The notes under the pieces were generated by a model. It did not search any database. It saw nothing but the letters and a program-made list of their open reading frames with translations, and had not been told where the DNA came from. A program made the position numbers and the translations under genes. A stretch of DNA of 64,000 nucleotides from Jingyaoa shaoxingensis (GTDB taxonomy: Bacteria; Bacillota; Clostridia; Lachnospirales; Lachnospiraceae), in NCBI RefSeq assembly GCF_014385005.1, contig NZ_JACRSZ010000007.1, forward strand, positions 127,452 through 191,451, in the 5' to 3' direction. Positions 34,722-43,407 of this stretch are shown in pieces. The first letter of the stretch is position 1, and every line of letters begins with the position of its first letter.

Positions 34722-35396
34722 ATGTACCAGATTGTACTGTTTGATTTAGATGGAACACTGACAGATTCAGGCCTTGGGATTACCAATGCAGTGGCATATG
34801 CATTGGAGAAGTTTGGAATTCATGAGGAAGATCATTCCAAACTGAATGTATTTGTGGGTCCGCCGCTGAAGGATTCTTTTGCCAGGTATTACGGATTATC
34901 TTCGGAGGAATGTGAACGGGGGATTACCTACTATCGGGAATATTATCAGGACAAGGGACTTCTTGAAAATGAAGTCTATCCGGGAATTCCAGGGCTTTTA
35001 AAGTATTTAAAGGAGACAGGCAGAAAGGTGATACTGGCTACATCGAAGCCAGAATTTTTTACCAGCCAGATCATGGAGCATTTTCATCTGGATCAATATT
35101 TTGACCTGATTACCGGTGCAAGTATGGATGAGAAGCGGGTGGAGAAAGCAGATGTGATCCGTTATGCACTGGAAAAGGCTGGTATTACAGATGTGACCAA
35201 TACTGTGATGGTTGGTGACAGGGAATATGACATTCTGGGAGCTAAAGAAAATGGGCTGGATTCCATTGGTGTTCTGTATGGTTATGGCAGCAGGGAAGAA
35301 CTGGAGGCAGCCGGCGCAGGACAGATTGCAGAGACAGTAGAGGAATTGTGGAAGATATTACGTCAAAATTCCGTCACTAAAGGCAATTTCACTTGA
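34722..35396 (+). CDS. HAD-superfamily hydrolase, phosphoglycolate phosphatase-like
   Basis: This 224-residue HAD-IA phosphatase has motif I DLDGTLTDS (nucleophile Asp), motif II Thr/Ser (ATSKPEF), a Lys in KADV-type context and motif IV MVGDREYDILGAK. The helical cap follows motif I. Family relatives hydrolyse phosphoglycolate or nucleoside/pyrophosphate substrates; the specific one cannot be told. ATG 34722 follows GAGGAAG, whereas the in-frame ATG at 34686 has no site. Confidence 0.9.
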   Translation: MYQIVLFDLDGTLTDSGLGITNAVAYALEKFGIHEEDHSKLNVFVGPPLKDSFARYYGLSSEECERGITYYREYYQDKGLLENEVYPGIPGLLKYLKETGRKVILATSKPEFFTSQIMEHFHLDQYFDLITGASMDEKRVEKADVIRYALEKAGITDVTNTVMVGDREYDILGAKENGLDSIGVLYGYGSREELEAAGAGQIAETVEELWKILRQNSVTKGNFT

Positions 35397-35463
35397 ATTT
35401 TGGTTTGGTATCGGTGAAGGAATTGAATAGATACGAAATACAAATAATTGCAGGAGATGGAAG

Positions 35464-36159
35464 ATGAAAACAGTTATTATACATGGACAAAATCACAAGG
35501 GCTCCACTTATCATATTGCCCGTATGCTGGCAGATAAAGTGGGCGGAGAGGTGACGGAATTCTTTCTGCCAAGAGATTTCTCAGACTTCTGCATAGGATG
35601 TGCACAGTGCTTTGAAAAAGCAGCAGAAAAATGTCCTCATTATGAAGTACAGCAGAAAATTCTACATGTGATGGATGAGGCAGACCTGATCATACTTGCA
35701 AGTCCGGTCTATGTCTATCATGTGTCTGCACCAATGAAAAATTTTCTGGATCATCAGGGACATAGATGGATGGTGCACAGACCTAAGCCTGAGATGTTCA
35801 GAAAGCAGGCGGTATGCGTATCCACAGCAGCCGGTGCAGGAATGAAAAGCACGAACAAGGACATGGCAGACAGCCTGTTTTTCTGGGGTGTGGCAAAGAC
35901 ATATAAGATGGGATATGCAGTCAGAGCTATTGATTGGAAACATGTGCCAGAGAAAACGAAACAGGCAATTGAGAAAGAAACTACAAAAGCAGCAAATCAG
36001 ATTCGAAAAAAGAATGGAAAAGTAACACCGGGACTGAAGACAAAAGCATTCTTTTACGCAATGCGGTTTGTCCAGAAAAAGATTGGCTGGAACAAGGCGG
36101 ATGCAGACTATTGGAACGAATGTGGATGGACAGGAAAAAAACGTCCATGGAAATCATAA
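35464..36159 (+). CDS. Flavodoxin-fold NAD(P)H-dependent FMN reductase family protein
   Basis: This 231-residue protein has the flavodoxin-like FMN-binding pattern: HGQNHKGSTYHIARML at the phosphate loop, ASPVYVYHVSAPMKNFLDH near the isoalloxazine and STAAGAGMK. A CIGCAQCFEKAAEKCPHY segment supplies several cysteines as in the iron-sulfur/multimeric flavodoxin group. The C-terminus (residues ~170-231) is Lys-rich and not typical of small reductases. It probably reduces quinones or small electrophiles; no partner gene is adjacent. Confidence 0.85.
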   Translation: MKTVIIHGQNHKGSTYHIARMLADKVGGEVTEFFLPRDFSDFCIGCAQCFEKAAEKCPHYEVQQKILHVMDEADLIILASPVYVYHVSAPMKNFLDHQGHRWMVHRPKPEMFRKQAVCVSTAAGAGMKSTNKDMADSLFFWGVAKTYKMGYAVRAIDWKHVPEKTKQAIEKETTKAANQIRKKNGKVTPGLKTKAFFYAMRFVQKKIGWNKADADYWNECGWTGKKRPWKS

Positions 36160-36169
36160 ACAGGAAGAA

Positions 36170-36206
36170 GGAGCGAAACAGTTCGAAATAGTTCGCTCCT
36201 TTTTTT
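36170..36206 (+). terminator. Flavodoxin-family gene terminator
   Basis: GGAGCGAA (36170-36177) pairs with TTCGCTCC (36192-36199), followed by seven T. Its T-run abuts the first REP-like repeat. Confidence 0.9.
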
Positions 36207-36255
36207 GAACCAGAAGGGAGAGGAAAAAAGCCACTTTTCCACATCCCCATTGGCT
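36207..36255. repeat. REP-like palindromic repeat, copy 1
   Basis: This 49-base unit is 44/49 identical to copy 2 at 37273-37321. Both can fold as GGG...GGAAAA, loop, TTTTC...CCC. The last base overlaps the stop codon of the bile salt hydrolase gene. Confidence 0.75.
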
Positions 36256-37229
36256 TAGTTTTGCATATGAATCTGCTCCCCGTTGATCAGCGGATACCGT
36301 GTCAGTGTATCCCCATCCAGGTTTTCCCGATACATGTTTACGCCGGAAAGCTGGTGATTTTCATAAGTGGTATAGTAGTAGATTCCGGTGTCTGCACTGC
36401 AGCAGGAGGTGTAGAGTGTGATTTCATATTTGCCGTTAGCTACTTCGCAGCAGCCCCGCTGCTGATCTACAGATCCCAGGATATGGAAGAACTGGCTGAC
36501 GCTCTCGTTCTCAGAATTTCCGGATCGGGAGTTCAACTTTGTAAATGCCACACGGACGAAGCGGGATGCAGAGGATAGATCGCCCGGAAGTCCCAGAGCG
36601 CCCATGCCACGGCTGTAGGACTGCAGATTCAGATCCTGTGAAAATGTATTTTCCGGCTGCTTTGGTGACAAATGCATAAAATCATTTAAGTGGAATAGCT
36701 GTTTGTCAAAAGGAGGATTGTTGGTCAATACGCCTACCGGATTGTCATAAATATGCAGACCATCTGCCATACATTCTACGGTGAGAGAGCCGGTTTTGTC
36801 GGCAATCAGCCAGTGAAGCTGAGCGGTAGGAAGCTGTGGGCTGAACGGTGTTCCTACCAGATTCATACGGCTCAGAAGTTTTTTCGCTTCTTCAAGTGTA
36901 GCACACTGGCACAGAATCCATGGAATGAATTCAAACTGGGCTACGTTGTTACGGGTATCATCCACTTCCTGAAAAACGGCATTCCCCACAAAATTCAGTC
37001 CAGCCATCCCCAGTCCTTTTTCATTCATAGCATCATAATAAAGCGGATAATCTCCTGCCACATGTGCCATACCGATCATGGCATAGTGGGAAGAAACAGA
37101 TCCCATGTGACGGAACTGAAATTCATAATTCCTTGGTGTTACGGTAATCTCATCCCCGTAAGAAAATTCATAATCCAGAGTTCGCCCCATATAGAATCCC
37201 TTTGTCTGATAAGTTGCTGCTGTACACAT
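36255..37229 (-). CDS. bsh: Choloylglycine hydrolase family; bile salt hydrolase
   Basis: This Ntn-hydrolase of 324 residues most likely deconjugates glycine- and taurine-linked bile salts, a gut-adaptation function. The mature enzyme uses Cys2 as nucleophile, exposed after removal of Met (MCTAATYQTKGFYMGRTLDYE, with Arg16 and Asp19 also in place). The downstream NNPPF motif (Asn near 172) and YSRGMGALGLPGDLSSASRFVR (Arg near 225) complete the active site. ATG 37229 is chosen over 37238 because the product then begins Met-Cys and GGAG lies 9 bases upstream. Penicillin acylase is the alternative family member; the overall pattern favours bile salts. REP-like repeats flank the gene. Confidence 0.92.
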   Translation of the reverse strand: MCTAATYQTKGFYMGRTLDYEFSYGDEITVTPRNYEFQFRHMGSVSSHYAMIGMAHVAGDYPLYYDAMNEKGLGMAGLNFVGNAVFQEVDDTRNNVAQFEFIPWILCQCATLEEAKKLLSRMNLVGTPFSPQLPTAQLHWLIADKTGSLTVECMADGLHIYDNPVGVLTNNPPFDKQLFHLNDFMHLSPKQPENTFSQDLNLQSYSRGMGALGLPGDLSSASRFVRVAFTKLNSRSGNSENESVSQFFHILGSVDQQRGCCEVANGKYEITLYTSCCSADTGIYYYTTYENHQLSGVNMYRENLDGDTLTRYPLINGEQIHMQN

Positions 37230-37272
37230 AATCATCATCTCCTGTAAATATTGTCAGATAAAACGATATTCT

Positions 37273-37321
37273 GAACCAGAAGGGACAGGAAAAAAGCCAC
37301 TTTTCTCCGTCCCCAATGGCT
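37273..37321. repeat. REP-like palindromic repeat, copy 2
   Basis: This is the second copy of the 49-base unit, 35 bases upstream of the bsh operon region and in the same orientation as copy 1. GGGAC pairs with GTCCC here where copy 1 has GGGA/TCCC. AGCCA/TGGCT then GTTTTTT could make it a plus-strand terminator. Confidence 0.75.
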
Positions 37322-37542
37322 GTTTTTTATTGTTTCACAATATAGCCATTTTAAACCAGAAAAAGATGATAGTAAAATGAAATATTTATAAAATCAGAAG
37401 AGTTTCTTACTTAATAATACGAAAACTTACTTCTATTTCTATCACAGATGGAGAAAATGTGTTATACTTTTATAACGATATGAATGCGAAGCACGGAACA
37501 ATCCGTAAGGCATTAAAAAAGAGAAGGGGGAGAGAAGGCAGG

Positions 37543-38502
37543 ATGAACAGAAAATGGAGAAAAACAGCATTGGCAGGACTGACAGCAGCCGGTATGATGG
37601 CTTCTGCTGTTTCTGCAGAAGATAGTTCTTATAAGATTGGTATTTGTCAGTTGACACAGCATGAGGCACTGGAGCAGGCCACAAAGGGCTTCCAGGATTA
37701 TGTTTCGGAAAAGTTGGGAGACCGGGTGACCTTTGATGTGCAGAATGCATCTGGGGAAGTATCCAACTGTGTTACAGTGATCAATGCATTTGTTTCAGAA
37801 GATGTAGATCTGATACTGGCAAATTCCACTCCGGTACTTCAGGCGGCAGCATCCGCTACTGATACCATTCCGGTTCTGGGAACGTCGGTAACAGATTATC
37901 CGGCAGCATTGGATCTGGAGGAATGGAACGGTGTGGCAGGAACGAATGTATCGGGAACATCCGACTGTGCACCACTGCAGCAGCAGGCTGAGATGATCGT
38001 GGAACTGATTCCGGATGCAAAGGAGATTGGCATTTTATATTGTTCCGCAGAGCCAAATTCCAGATATCAGACAGATATCATCAAGTCCAGTCTGGAAGAA
38101 CTTGGATGCAGTGCAGAGGTGAAAGAATACACCTTTACCGGAACGGATGATATTGCAGCAGTTACCACTACAGCTGCGGAAAACTGTGACGTGATCTACA
38201 TCCCAACGGACAATACGGCGGCAAGTAACGCAGAACTGATCAACAACATCTGTGAGCCGGCAGGTGTACCGGTCATCTGCGGAGAAAAAGGTGTCTGTGA
38301 AGGATGTGGAATTGCCACACTGACTATTGACTATTATGAACTTGGTCAGATCACCGGTGAGATGGCTGTGGATGTACTGGAAGAAGGCACCGATATTTCA
38401 CAGATGGCAGTCCGTCAGGCGGAGCAGGTGAAGAAATGTTATGTGCCGGAACGGTGTGAAAAGCTTGGCATCACCATTCCGGATGACTATGAAAAATTAT
38501 AA
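37543..38502 (+). CDS. ABC-type substrate-binding protein (TrpX-like, ABC_sub_bind family)
   Basis: This exported periplasmic-binding-type protein has 319 residues. A signal peptide (KTALAGLTAAGMMASAVSAED) precedes the mature chain, with no lipobox Cys, which is unusual for a Gram-positive binding protein. The mature part has the family pattern: YKIGICQLTQHEALEQATKGFQDYV, LILANSTPVLQAA, GTSVTDYPAAL, IGILYCSAEPNS, YIPTDNTAASN and CGEKGVCEGCGIATL. Relatives bind aromatic amino acids. No permease or ATPase follows; the next genes are two Na+ symporters. ATG 37543 follows GAAGG. Confidence 0.85.
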   Translation: MNRKWRKTALAGLTAAGMMASAVSAEDSSYKIGICQLTQHEALEQATKGFQDYVSEKLGDRVTFDVQNASGEVSNCVTVINAFVSEDVDLILANSTPVLQAAASATDTIPVLGTSVTDYPAALDLEEWNGVAGTNVSGTSDCAPLQQQAEMIVELIPDAKEIGILYCSAEPNSRYQTDIIKSSLEELGCSAEVKEYTFTGTDDIAAVTTTAAENCDVIYIPTDNTAASNAELINNICEPAGVPVICGEKGVCEGCGIATLTIDYYELGQITGEMAVDVLEEGTDISQMAVRQAEQVKKCYVPERCEKLGITIPDDYEKL

Positions 38503-38516
38503 AATGGAGGAAGTGA

Positions 38517-39905
38517 ATGGTTAAATTAATCGAAGGAGTCTACTCCTTTTTATGGGGAGATCTCCTGCGTATTCCAATCGGTGGAAGTACCCTGGGAATT
38601 TCACTGCTGGTCATTTTGTTGATTCCGGCGGGTATTTATTTTACGATCCGAACCAGATGTCTGCCGATCCGGTTATTCCCGGATATGATCCAGGCATTGG
38701 GGGAGAAGAATAAGACAAAAGGGAGTCTGTCATCCTGGCAGACTCTGATTGTGTCAACGGCGACCAGAGTTGGCATGGGAAATCTGGTAGGTGTGGTTGC
38801 TGCCATATCCGCAGGAGGCGCAGGTGCAGTATTTTGGATGTGGGTAACAGCTATTTTAGGATCATCCACCGCATTTATCGAAGCTACGCTGGCACAGATG
38901 TATAAAGAAAAGGATCCACTATATGGTGGATACCGCGGCGGACCGGCTTATTATATCCATAGTTTGTCAGAACGCATTCATAAGAAAAAAATGCGTCATT
39001 CCGTAATAGCGGTTTTATTTGCGCTGTCTGGGCTGATTTGCTGGTTTGGTATCAGCCAGGTAGTCAGTAATTCAGTCAGCTCTGCATTTTATAACGCATT
39101 TCAGATACCGACCATTGTCACAACTGTTGTTCTGGTTGTGCTGGCAGCGCTGATCGTACTAAGAAAAAATGCAACGGTGAAAGTGCTGGATATCATGGTT
39201 CCGATCATGGCGGTTTGTTATTTTGTGCTGACTATTGTGATTATCTGCCTGAATATCACAGAATTGCCAACGGTGTTCAAACACATTTTCCAGGAAGCCT
39301 TTGGTGTACGACAGGCCGTAGCAGGTGGATTTGGAACGGTATTGATGAACGGAGTCAAGAGAGGACTGTTTTCCAATGAAGCTGGTTCTGGTTCCGCACC
39401 ATGTGCCGCTGCAGCAGCGGAATCTTCCGATCCTGTCAAGGTAGGTCTGGTGCAGGCTCTTGGAGTGTTTATTGATACCATTGTGATCTGCAGCTGTACG
39501 GCCATGCTGATGCTGCTTGTCCCGGAAGACATTTCTGCGGGACTACAGGGAATGGATCTGCTGCAATGTGCTATGAATTATCATTTGGGAAGCTTTGGCG
39601 TGATTTTCATTGCTATCACCCTGGCCTTATTCAGCTTTTCCACATTTATAGGCATTTTATTTTATGCCAGATCCAATGTCTCTTATTTATTCGGAGATAA
39701 GTGGTGTTGGCAGACGGGCTATAAAGTGCTGGCATTGGTGATGTTATTCATCGGTGGAATCCAGGCTTATACAATAGTATGGGATCTGGGAGACGTGGGC
39801 ATCGGTCTGATGACCATATTTAATCTGATGGCGTTGTACCCATTATCCAGGGAAGCCCTTCAGGGATTAAAGGAATATGAAAAGAAAAAGAGAGGAAAGA
39901 GATGA
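38517..39905 (+). CDS. Alanine/glycine:cation symporter (AGCS family)
   Basis: This 462-residue multi-pass transporter imports small amino acids with Na+. Family motifs are visible: TRVGMGNLVGVVAAISAGGAGAVFWMW, ATLAQMYKEKD, YRGGPAYYI and the signature GVKRGLFSNEAGSGSAPCAAAAAE. About 10-11 hydrophobic segments are present. The ATG lies 14 bases after the binding-protein stop with GGAGG upstream, and the 3' end overlaps the next symporter gene by 4 bases (ATGA). Confidence 0.94.
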   Translation: MVKLIEGVYSFLWGDLLRIPIGGSTLGISLLVILLIPAGIYFTIRTRCLPIRLFPDMIQALGEKNKTKGSLSSWQTLIVSTATRVGMGNLVGVVAAISAGGAGAVFWMWVTAILGSSTAFIEATLAQMYKEKDPLYGGYRGGPAYYIHSLSERIHKKKMRHSVIAVLFALSGLICWFGISQVVSNSVSSAFYNAFQIPTIVTTVVLVVLAALIVLRKNATVKVLDIMVPIMAVCYFVLTIVIICLNITELPTVFKHIFQEAFGVRQAVAGGFGTVLMNGVKRGLFSNEAGSGSAPCAAAAAESSDPVKVGLVQALGVFIDTIVICSCTAMLMLLVPEDISAGLQGMDLLQCAMNYHLGSFGVIFIAITLALFSFSTFIGILFYARSNVSYLFGDKWCWQTGYKVLALVMLFIGGIQAYTIVWDLGDVGIGLMTIFNLMALYPLSREALQGLKEYEKKKRGKR

Positions 39906-41257
39906 AACGAGAGGGATTTAAGTCAAGACTTGGATTTATTCTGGTCAGCGCAGGATGTGCGATTGGAATCGGAAATATATGGCGTTTCCCGTATGTAGTT
40001 GGACAAAATGGAGGAGGATTATTCGTACTGTTGTACCTGATCTTCCTGTTTATCATGGGAGTGCCGGTACTGACTATGGAATTGGCTGTTGGACGAGGCA
40101 GCCGTAAGAGTGCCGTACTGGCCTATAAGAAACTGGAAAAACCGGGCAGTAAGTGGCATATTCACGGATGGTTCTGTATGTTGGGCTGTTATATGCTGAT
40201 GATGTATTACACCACCGTATCTGGATGGATGCTCAGTTATTTCTTTAAATTTGCAGCAGGTGTCTTCCCGGCGGGCATGAGTGCAGATGCGGTAGGCGGA
40301 GTATTTAGTAATCTGCTGGCGTCTCCGCTGGAGATGGCAGGCTGGATGGCTGTAACGGTAGTGCTGGGATTCGTAGTCTGCAGTCAGGGACTTCAGAATG
40401 GTATTGAAAAAATCAGTAAAATCATGATGATGGTACTGTTGGTATTGATTCTGGTACTGGCGGTACACAGCGGTATGCTTCCTGGAGCAAAAGAGGGAAT
40501 CAGCTTTTACCTGGTACCAAGCCTGGATAAAGTCAGAGAAGTAGGATTTGGCAAAGTCATTACAGCGGCGATGAATCAGTCCTTCTTTACCTTAAGCCTT
40601 GGTATTGCAGCCATGGAGATCTTCGGAAGTTACATGGGAAAAGAGCGCTCTCTTCCGGGTGAAGCAGTACGGATCAGTTTGCTGGATACTTTTGTAGCGA
40701 TTATGGCAGGACTGATTATCTTTCCGGCATGCTTCTCCTTTGGGGTACAGCCGGATGCAGGTCCATCCCTGATCTTTGTGACTCTGCCAAATGTATTTGT
40801 CAATATGGCAGGCGGAAGAATCTGGGGAACCTTATTCTTCCTGTTTATGACATTTGCAAGTTTTTCAACTGTTATGGCAGTATTTGAAAATATTATTTCC
40901 TTCTGGGTAGATATGTTCGGAATGGAGAGAAGGAAAGCAGTGCTGATCAATGGAGTGATTATTCTGATTGCCAGTCTGCCATGTGTATTCGGTTATAATA
41001 TCTGGAGTGATCTGCATCTGATCGGAGGCAGAGATGTGTTGGATTCCGAAGACTTTATTGTAAGTAATCTGTTGCTGCCGATCGGCTCTCTGATTTATCT
41101 GTTATTCTGTGTGACAAAATACGGATGGGGATTTGATAATTACATGAAAGAATGTAACGAAGGCGAAGGACTGAAGTTCGGCAAGTTTTTAAAACCATAC
41201 TTTCAGTTTGTACTGCCGATACTGATATTGATTCTGGTAATCCAGGGATTGGTGTAA
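39902..41257 (+). CDS. Neurotransmitter:sodium symporter (NSS/SNF) family transporter
   Basis: This 451-residue LeuT-fold protein imports an amino acid with Na+. The N-terminus KSRLGFILVSAGCAIGIGNIWRFPYVVGQNGGG holds the conserved TM1 Na+/substrate site, and NQSFFTLSLGIAAMEIFGSYM is the TM6 region. About 11 membrane segments are predicted, the bacterial short form. ATGA overlap with the preceding AGCS gene implies coupled translation. Confidence 0.94.
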   Translation: MKREGFKSRLGFILVSAGCAIGIGNIWRFPYVVGQNGGGLFVLLYLIFLFIMGVPVLTMELAVGRGSRKSAVLAYKKLEKPGSKWHIHGWFCMLGCYMLMMYYTTVSGWMLSYFFKFAAGVFPAGMSADAVGGVFSNLLASPLEMAGWMAVTVVLGFVVCSQGLQNGIEKISKIMMMVLLVLILVLAVHSGMLPGAKEGISFYLVPSLDKVREVGFGKVITAAMNQSFFTLSLGIAAMEIFGSYMGKERSLPGEAVRISLLDTFVAIMAGLIIFPACFSFGVQPDAGPSLIFVTLPNVFVNMAGGRIWGTLFFLFMTFASFSTVMAVFENIISFWVDMFGMERRKAVLINGVIILIASLPCVFGYNIWSDLHLIGGRDVLDSEDFIVSNLLLPIGSLIYLLFCVTKYGWGFDNYMKECNEGEGLKFGKFLKPYFQFVLPILILILVIQGLV

Positions 41258-41319
41258 ACACAGATAAGAGAATAAATCTGTATGGAACGCGGATGATCGT
41301 GGAAAAGGAAAAAGGAAAC

Positions 41320-41835
41320 ATGGAGAAAGAACAGTATACACATGTGAGACATGAATTTAATCCGGTATTTGACAGTACATCCCGGATACTCATTCTGGGA
41401 ACCTTGCCATCTGTGAAATCACGTGAACAGAACTTTTATTATGGACATCCCCAGAACCGGTTCTGGAAGCTGCTTGCACGGATCTGCGAGAGTAAAAAAG
41501 TGCCGGAGACCATAGAAGAAAAGAAAGCATTTTTGCTGGCAAATCATATCGCAGTCTGGGATGTAATTGCAGAGTGTGATATCATTGGTTCCAGTGACAG
41601 TTCGATCAAAAATGTGGTTCCGGCAGATCTGAACCGAATTCTGGAGCATGCACCGATTCAGCAGATCTATGGAAATGGCGGAAAATCCTATGAGCTATAT
41701 CAGAAGTACTCTTATCCACAGATACAGCGAAAAATGATTAAGCTGCCATCTACCAGTCCGGCCAATGCGGCCTGGCAAATGGATCGACTGGCATCAGAGT
41801 GGGGACAGATAAGGGAGATACTTTATAAAATATAG
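41320..41835 (+). CDS. DNA-deoxyinosine glycosylase (uracil-DNA glycosylase superfamily)
   Basis: This 171-residue repair enzyme removes hypoxanthine (and possibly uracil) from DNA in base excision repair. Family features are HEFNPVFDSTSRILILGTLPSVKSREQNFYYGHPQNRFWKLL at the active-site loop, LANHIAVWDVIAECD and the intercalation-loop region LPSTSPANAA. The start is uncertain: ATG 41320 has a GGAAA-rich purine tract upstream; an in-frame ATG at 41293 would add nine residues. It is followed by its own terminator. Confidence 0.88.
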   Translation: MEKEQYTHVRHEFNPVFDSTSRILILGTLPSVKSREQNFYYGHPQNRFWKLLARICESKKVPETIEEKKAFLLANHIAVWDVIAECDIIGSSDSSIKNVVPADLNRILEHAPIQQIYGNGGKSYELYQKYSYPQIQRKMIKLPSTSPANAAWQMDRLASEWGQIREILYKI

Positions 41836-41850
41836 AAGAGGAATAAGAGA

Positions 41851-41896
41851 AGTCATGAATATCCATGCGCAGGCACAGGGATGTTCATGGCTTTTT
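41851..41896 (+). terminator. Terminator after the deoxyinosine glycosylase gene
   Basis: A 14-bp stem with two wobbles, arms 41851-41864 and 41879-41892, is followed by TTTTT to 41896. Confidence 0.82.
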
Positions 41897-41969
41897 GAAT
41901 CGGCTCTTGCAATTACAGAAAATATGTGGAAATATGATAGTAAGGAAAGAAATGAGGGGGAAAAGGAGC

Positions 41970-43325
41970 ATGAAAAAAGTAAAAATTCCGGAATCGGAGT
42001 TGTTGTTTTCTAATCACCAGTTGAAAAAGCTGATTTTTCCACTGGTAATTGAACAGCTTCTTACGGTTATGGTTGGCATGGCGGATAGTCTGATGGTAGC
42101 CAGTGTAGGAGAGGCAGCAGTGTCAGGTGTGTCATTGGTAGATACGGTAATGGTACTGCTGATCAATATTTTTGCAGCACTGGCGACCGGAGGCGCGGTT
42201 GCAGCAGGACATTATATCGGTCAGAAAAATGAAGAAAAAGCAAGTAAGGCAGCTGATCAGCTGGTTTTGTTCATACTGGTGTCATCCCTTGTCATTATGG
42301 GATGCGTCTACCTGTGCCAGAATCTGATCCTTGGCAGGGTATTTGGAAAAATTGAGCCAGATGTCATGGAAAATGCCAGAACCTATCTGTTGATTGTGTC
42401 CGCATCAATTCCATTTATCGCATTGTATAATGGAGGAGCAGCCATTTTCCGTGCAACGGGCAATTCAAAGATTGCCATGATCACTTCGCTCATTATGAAT
42501 GCAATTAATATTACAGGTAATGGAATCCTGATTTATGGATTGAAAATGGGAGTAGCAGGTGCTGCCATTCCAACTCTGGTTTCCCGAATGATTGCTGCAT
42601 TGATTATGATTGGTTTACTTCGCAGGCAGAATCAGCCGGTACATATGTCCAGGAAGATACAGTGGCATTTTGACAGACCGCTGATTCGTAAGATTCTTCA
42701 CGTGGGCGTTCCAAACGGACTTGAAAACGGCATGTTTCAGCTGGGGAAAATTCTGGTGCTCAGTCTGGTATCTACTTTTGGCACGGCATCCATTGCAGCC
42801 AATGCAGTATCCAATACTATTGCGATGTTCCAGATTCTTCCCGGAATGGCAATTAACTTTGCAATTCTGACGGTGGCGGCTCAGTGTGTGGGGGCAAATA
42901 GATATGATCAGGTACGCTACTATACAGTGAAGCTTTTAAAACTGGTATATACCTGCATGATAGGAGTAAGTATTGCATTGTATTGCTTGCTGCCACTGAT
43001 ATTAAAAGCTTACAATCTGTCCGATATAACATCGGAGATGACCAGGCAGATTGTGATTTATCACGATCTCTGTGCGATTCTGATCTGGCCGCTGTCCTTC
43101 TCCATACCGAACACTTTGCGTGCAGCAAATGACGTGAAAGCGACTATGTGGATTGCTATTGCCTCTATGTGGATTTTCCGCATTGCATTCAGTTATGTGC
43201 TGGGAAGCTGGCTGCATATGGGAGTATTCGGTATCTGGGTAGCCATGACCATTGACTGGGCGTTCCGGGCGGTATGCTATGTGGTTCGGTACCGAAGGGG
43301 AAAATGGGAACAGATGGAAGTGTGA
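41970..43325 (+). CDS. MATE family multidrug/metabolite efflux transporter
   Basis: This 451-residue, 12-segment MATE exporter uses Na+ or H+ to expel organic cations or metabolites. Family marks are [22 protein letters not shown] in TM1, [15 protein letters not shown] before the mid-point and [20 protein letters not shown] sequence opening the second half. ATG 41970 is served by GAGGGGG at 9-base spacing; longer in-frame starts upstream cross the preceding terminator. No regulator is adjacent. Confidence 0.92.
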   Translation: MKKVKIPESELLFSNHQLKKLIFPLVIEQLLTVMVGMADSLMVASVGEAAVSGVSLVDTVMVLLINIFAALATGGAVAAGHYIGQKNEEKASKAADQLVLFILVSSLVIMGCVYLCQNLILGRVFGKIEPDVMENARTYLLIVSASIPFIALYNGGAAIFRATGNSKIAMITSLIMNAINITGNGILIYGLKMGVAGAAIPTLVSRMIAALIMIGLLRRQNQPVHMSRKIQWHFDRPLIRKILHVGVPNGLENGMFQLGKILVLSLVSTFGTASIAANAVSNTIAMFQILPGMAINFAILTVAAQCVGANRYDQVRYYTVKLLKLVYTCMIGVSIALYCLLPLILKAYNLSDITSEMTRQIVIYHDLCAILIWPLSFSIPNTLRAANDVKATMWIAIASMWIFRIAFSYVLGSWLHMGVFGIWVAMTIDWAFRAVCYVVRYRRGKWEQMEV

Positions 43326-43345
43326 GAAATCGCAAAAAATAGGCA

Positions 43346-43374
43346 TTGTAAAAAACAGTATGCTATCTTATAAT
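43346..43374 (+). promoter_or_regulatory. guaA promoter
   Basis: TTGTAA (43346-43351), 17 bases, perfect TATAAT (43369-43374). The leader is about 27 bases, too short for a purine riboswitch. Confidence 0.75.
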
Positions 43375-43407
43375 AATAAAAGATTTGAGAGAACAGGAGG
43401 GAATATC

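Noticed and set aside
43252..43407. ATG-started extension of GuaA overlapping the MATE gene
   Set aside because: It would cross the guaA promoter; TTG 43408 has an ideal ribosome site and matches the family N-terminus.
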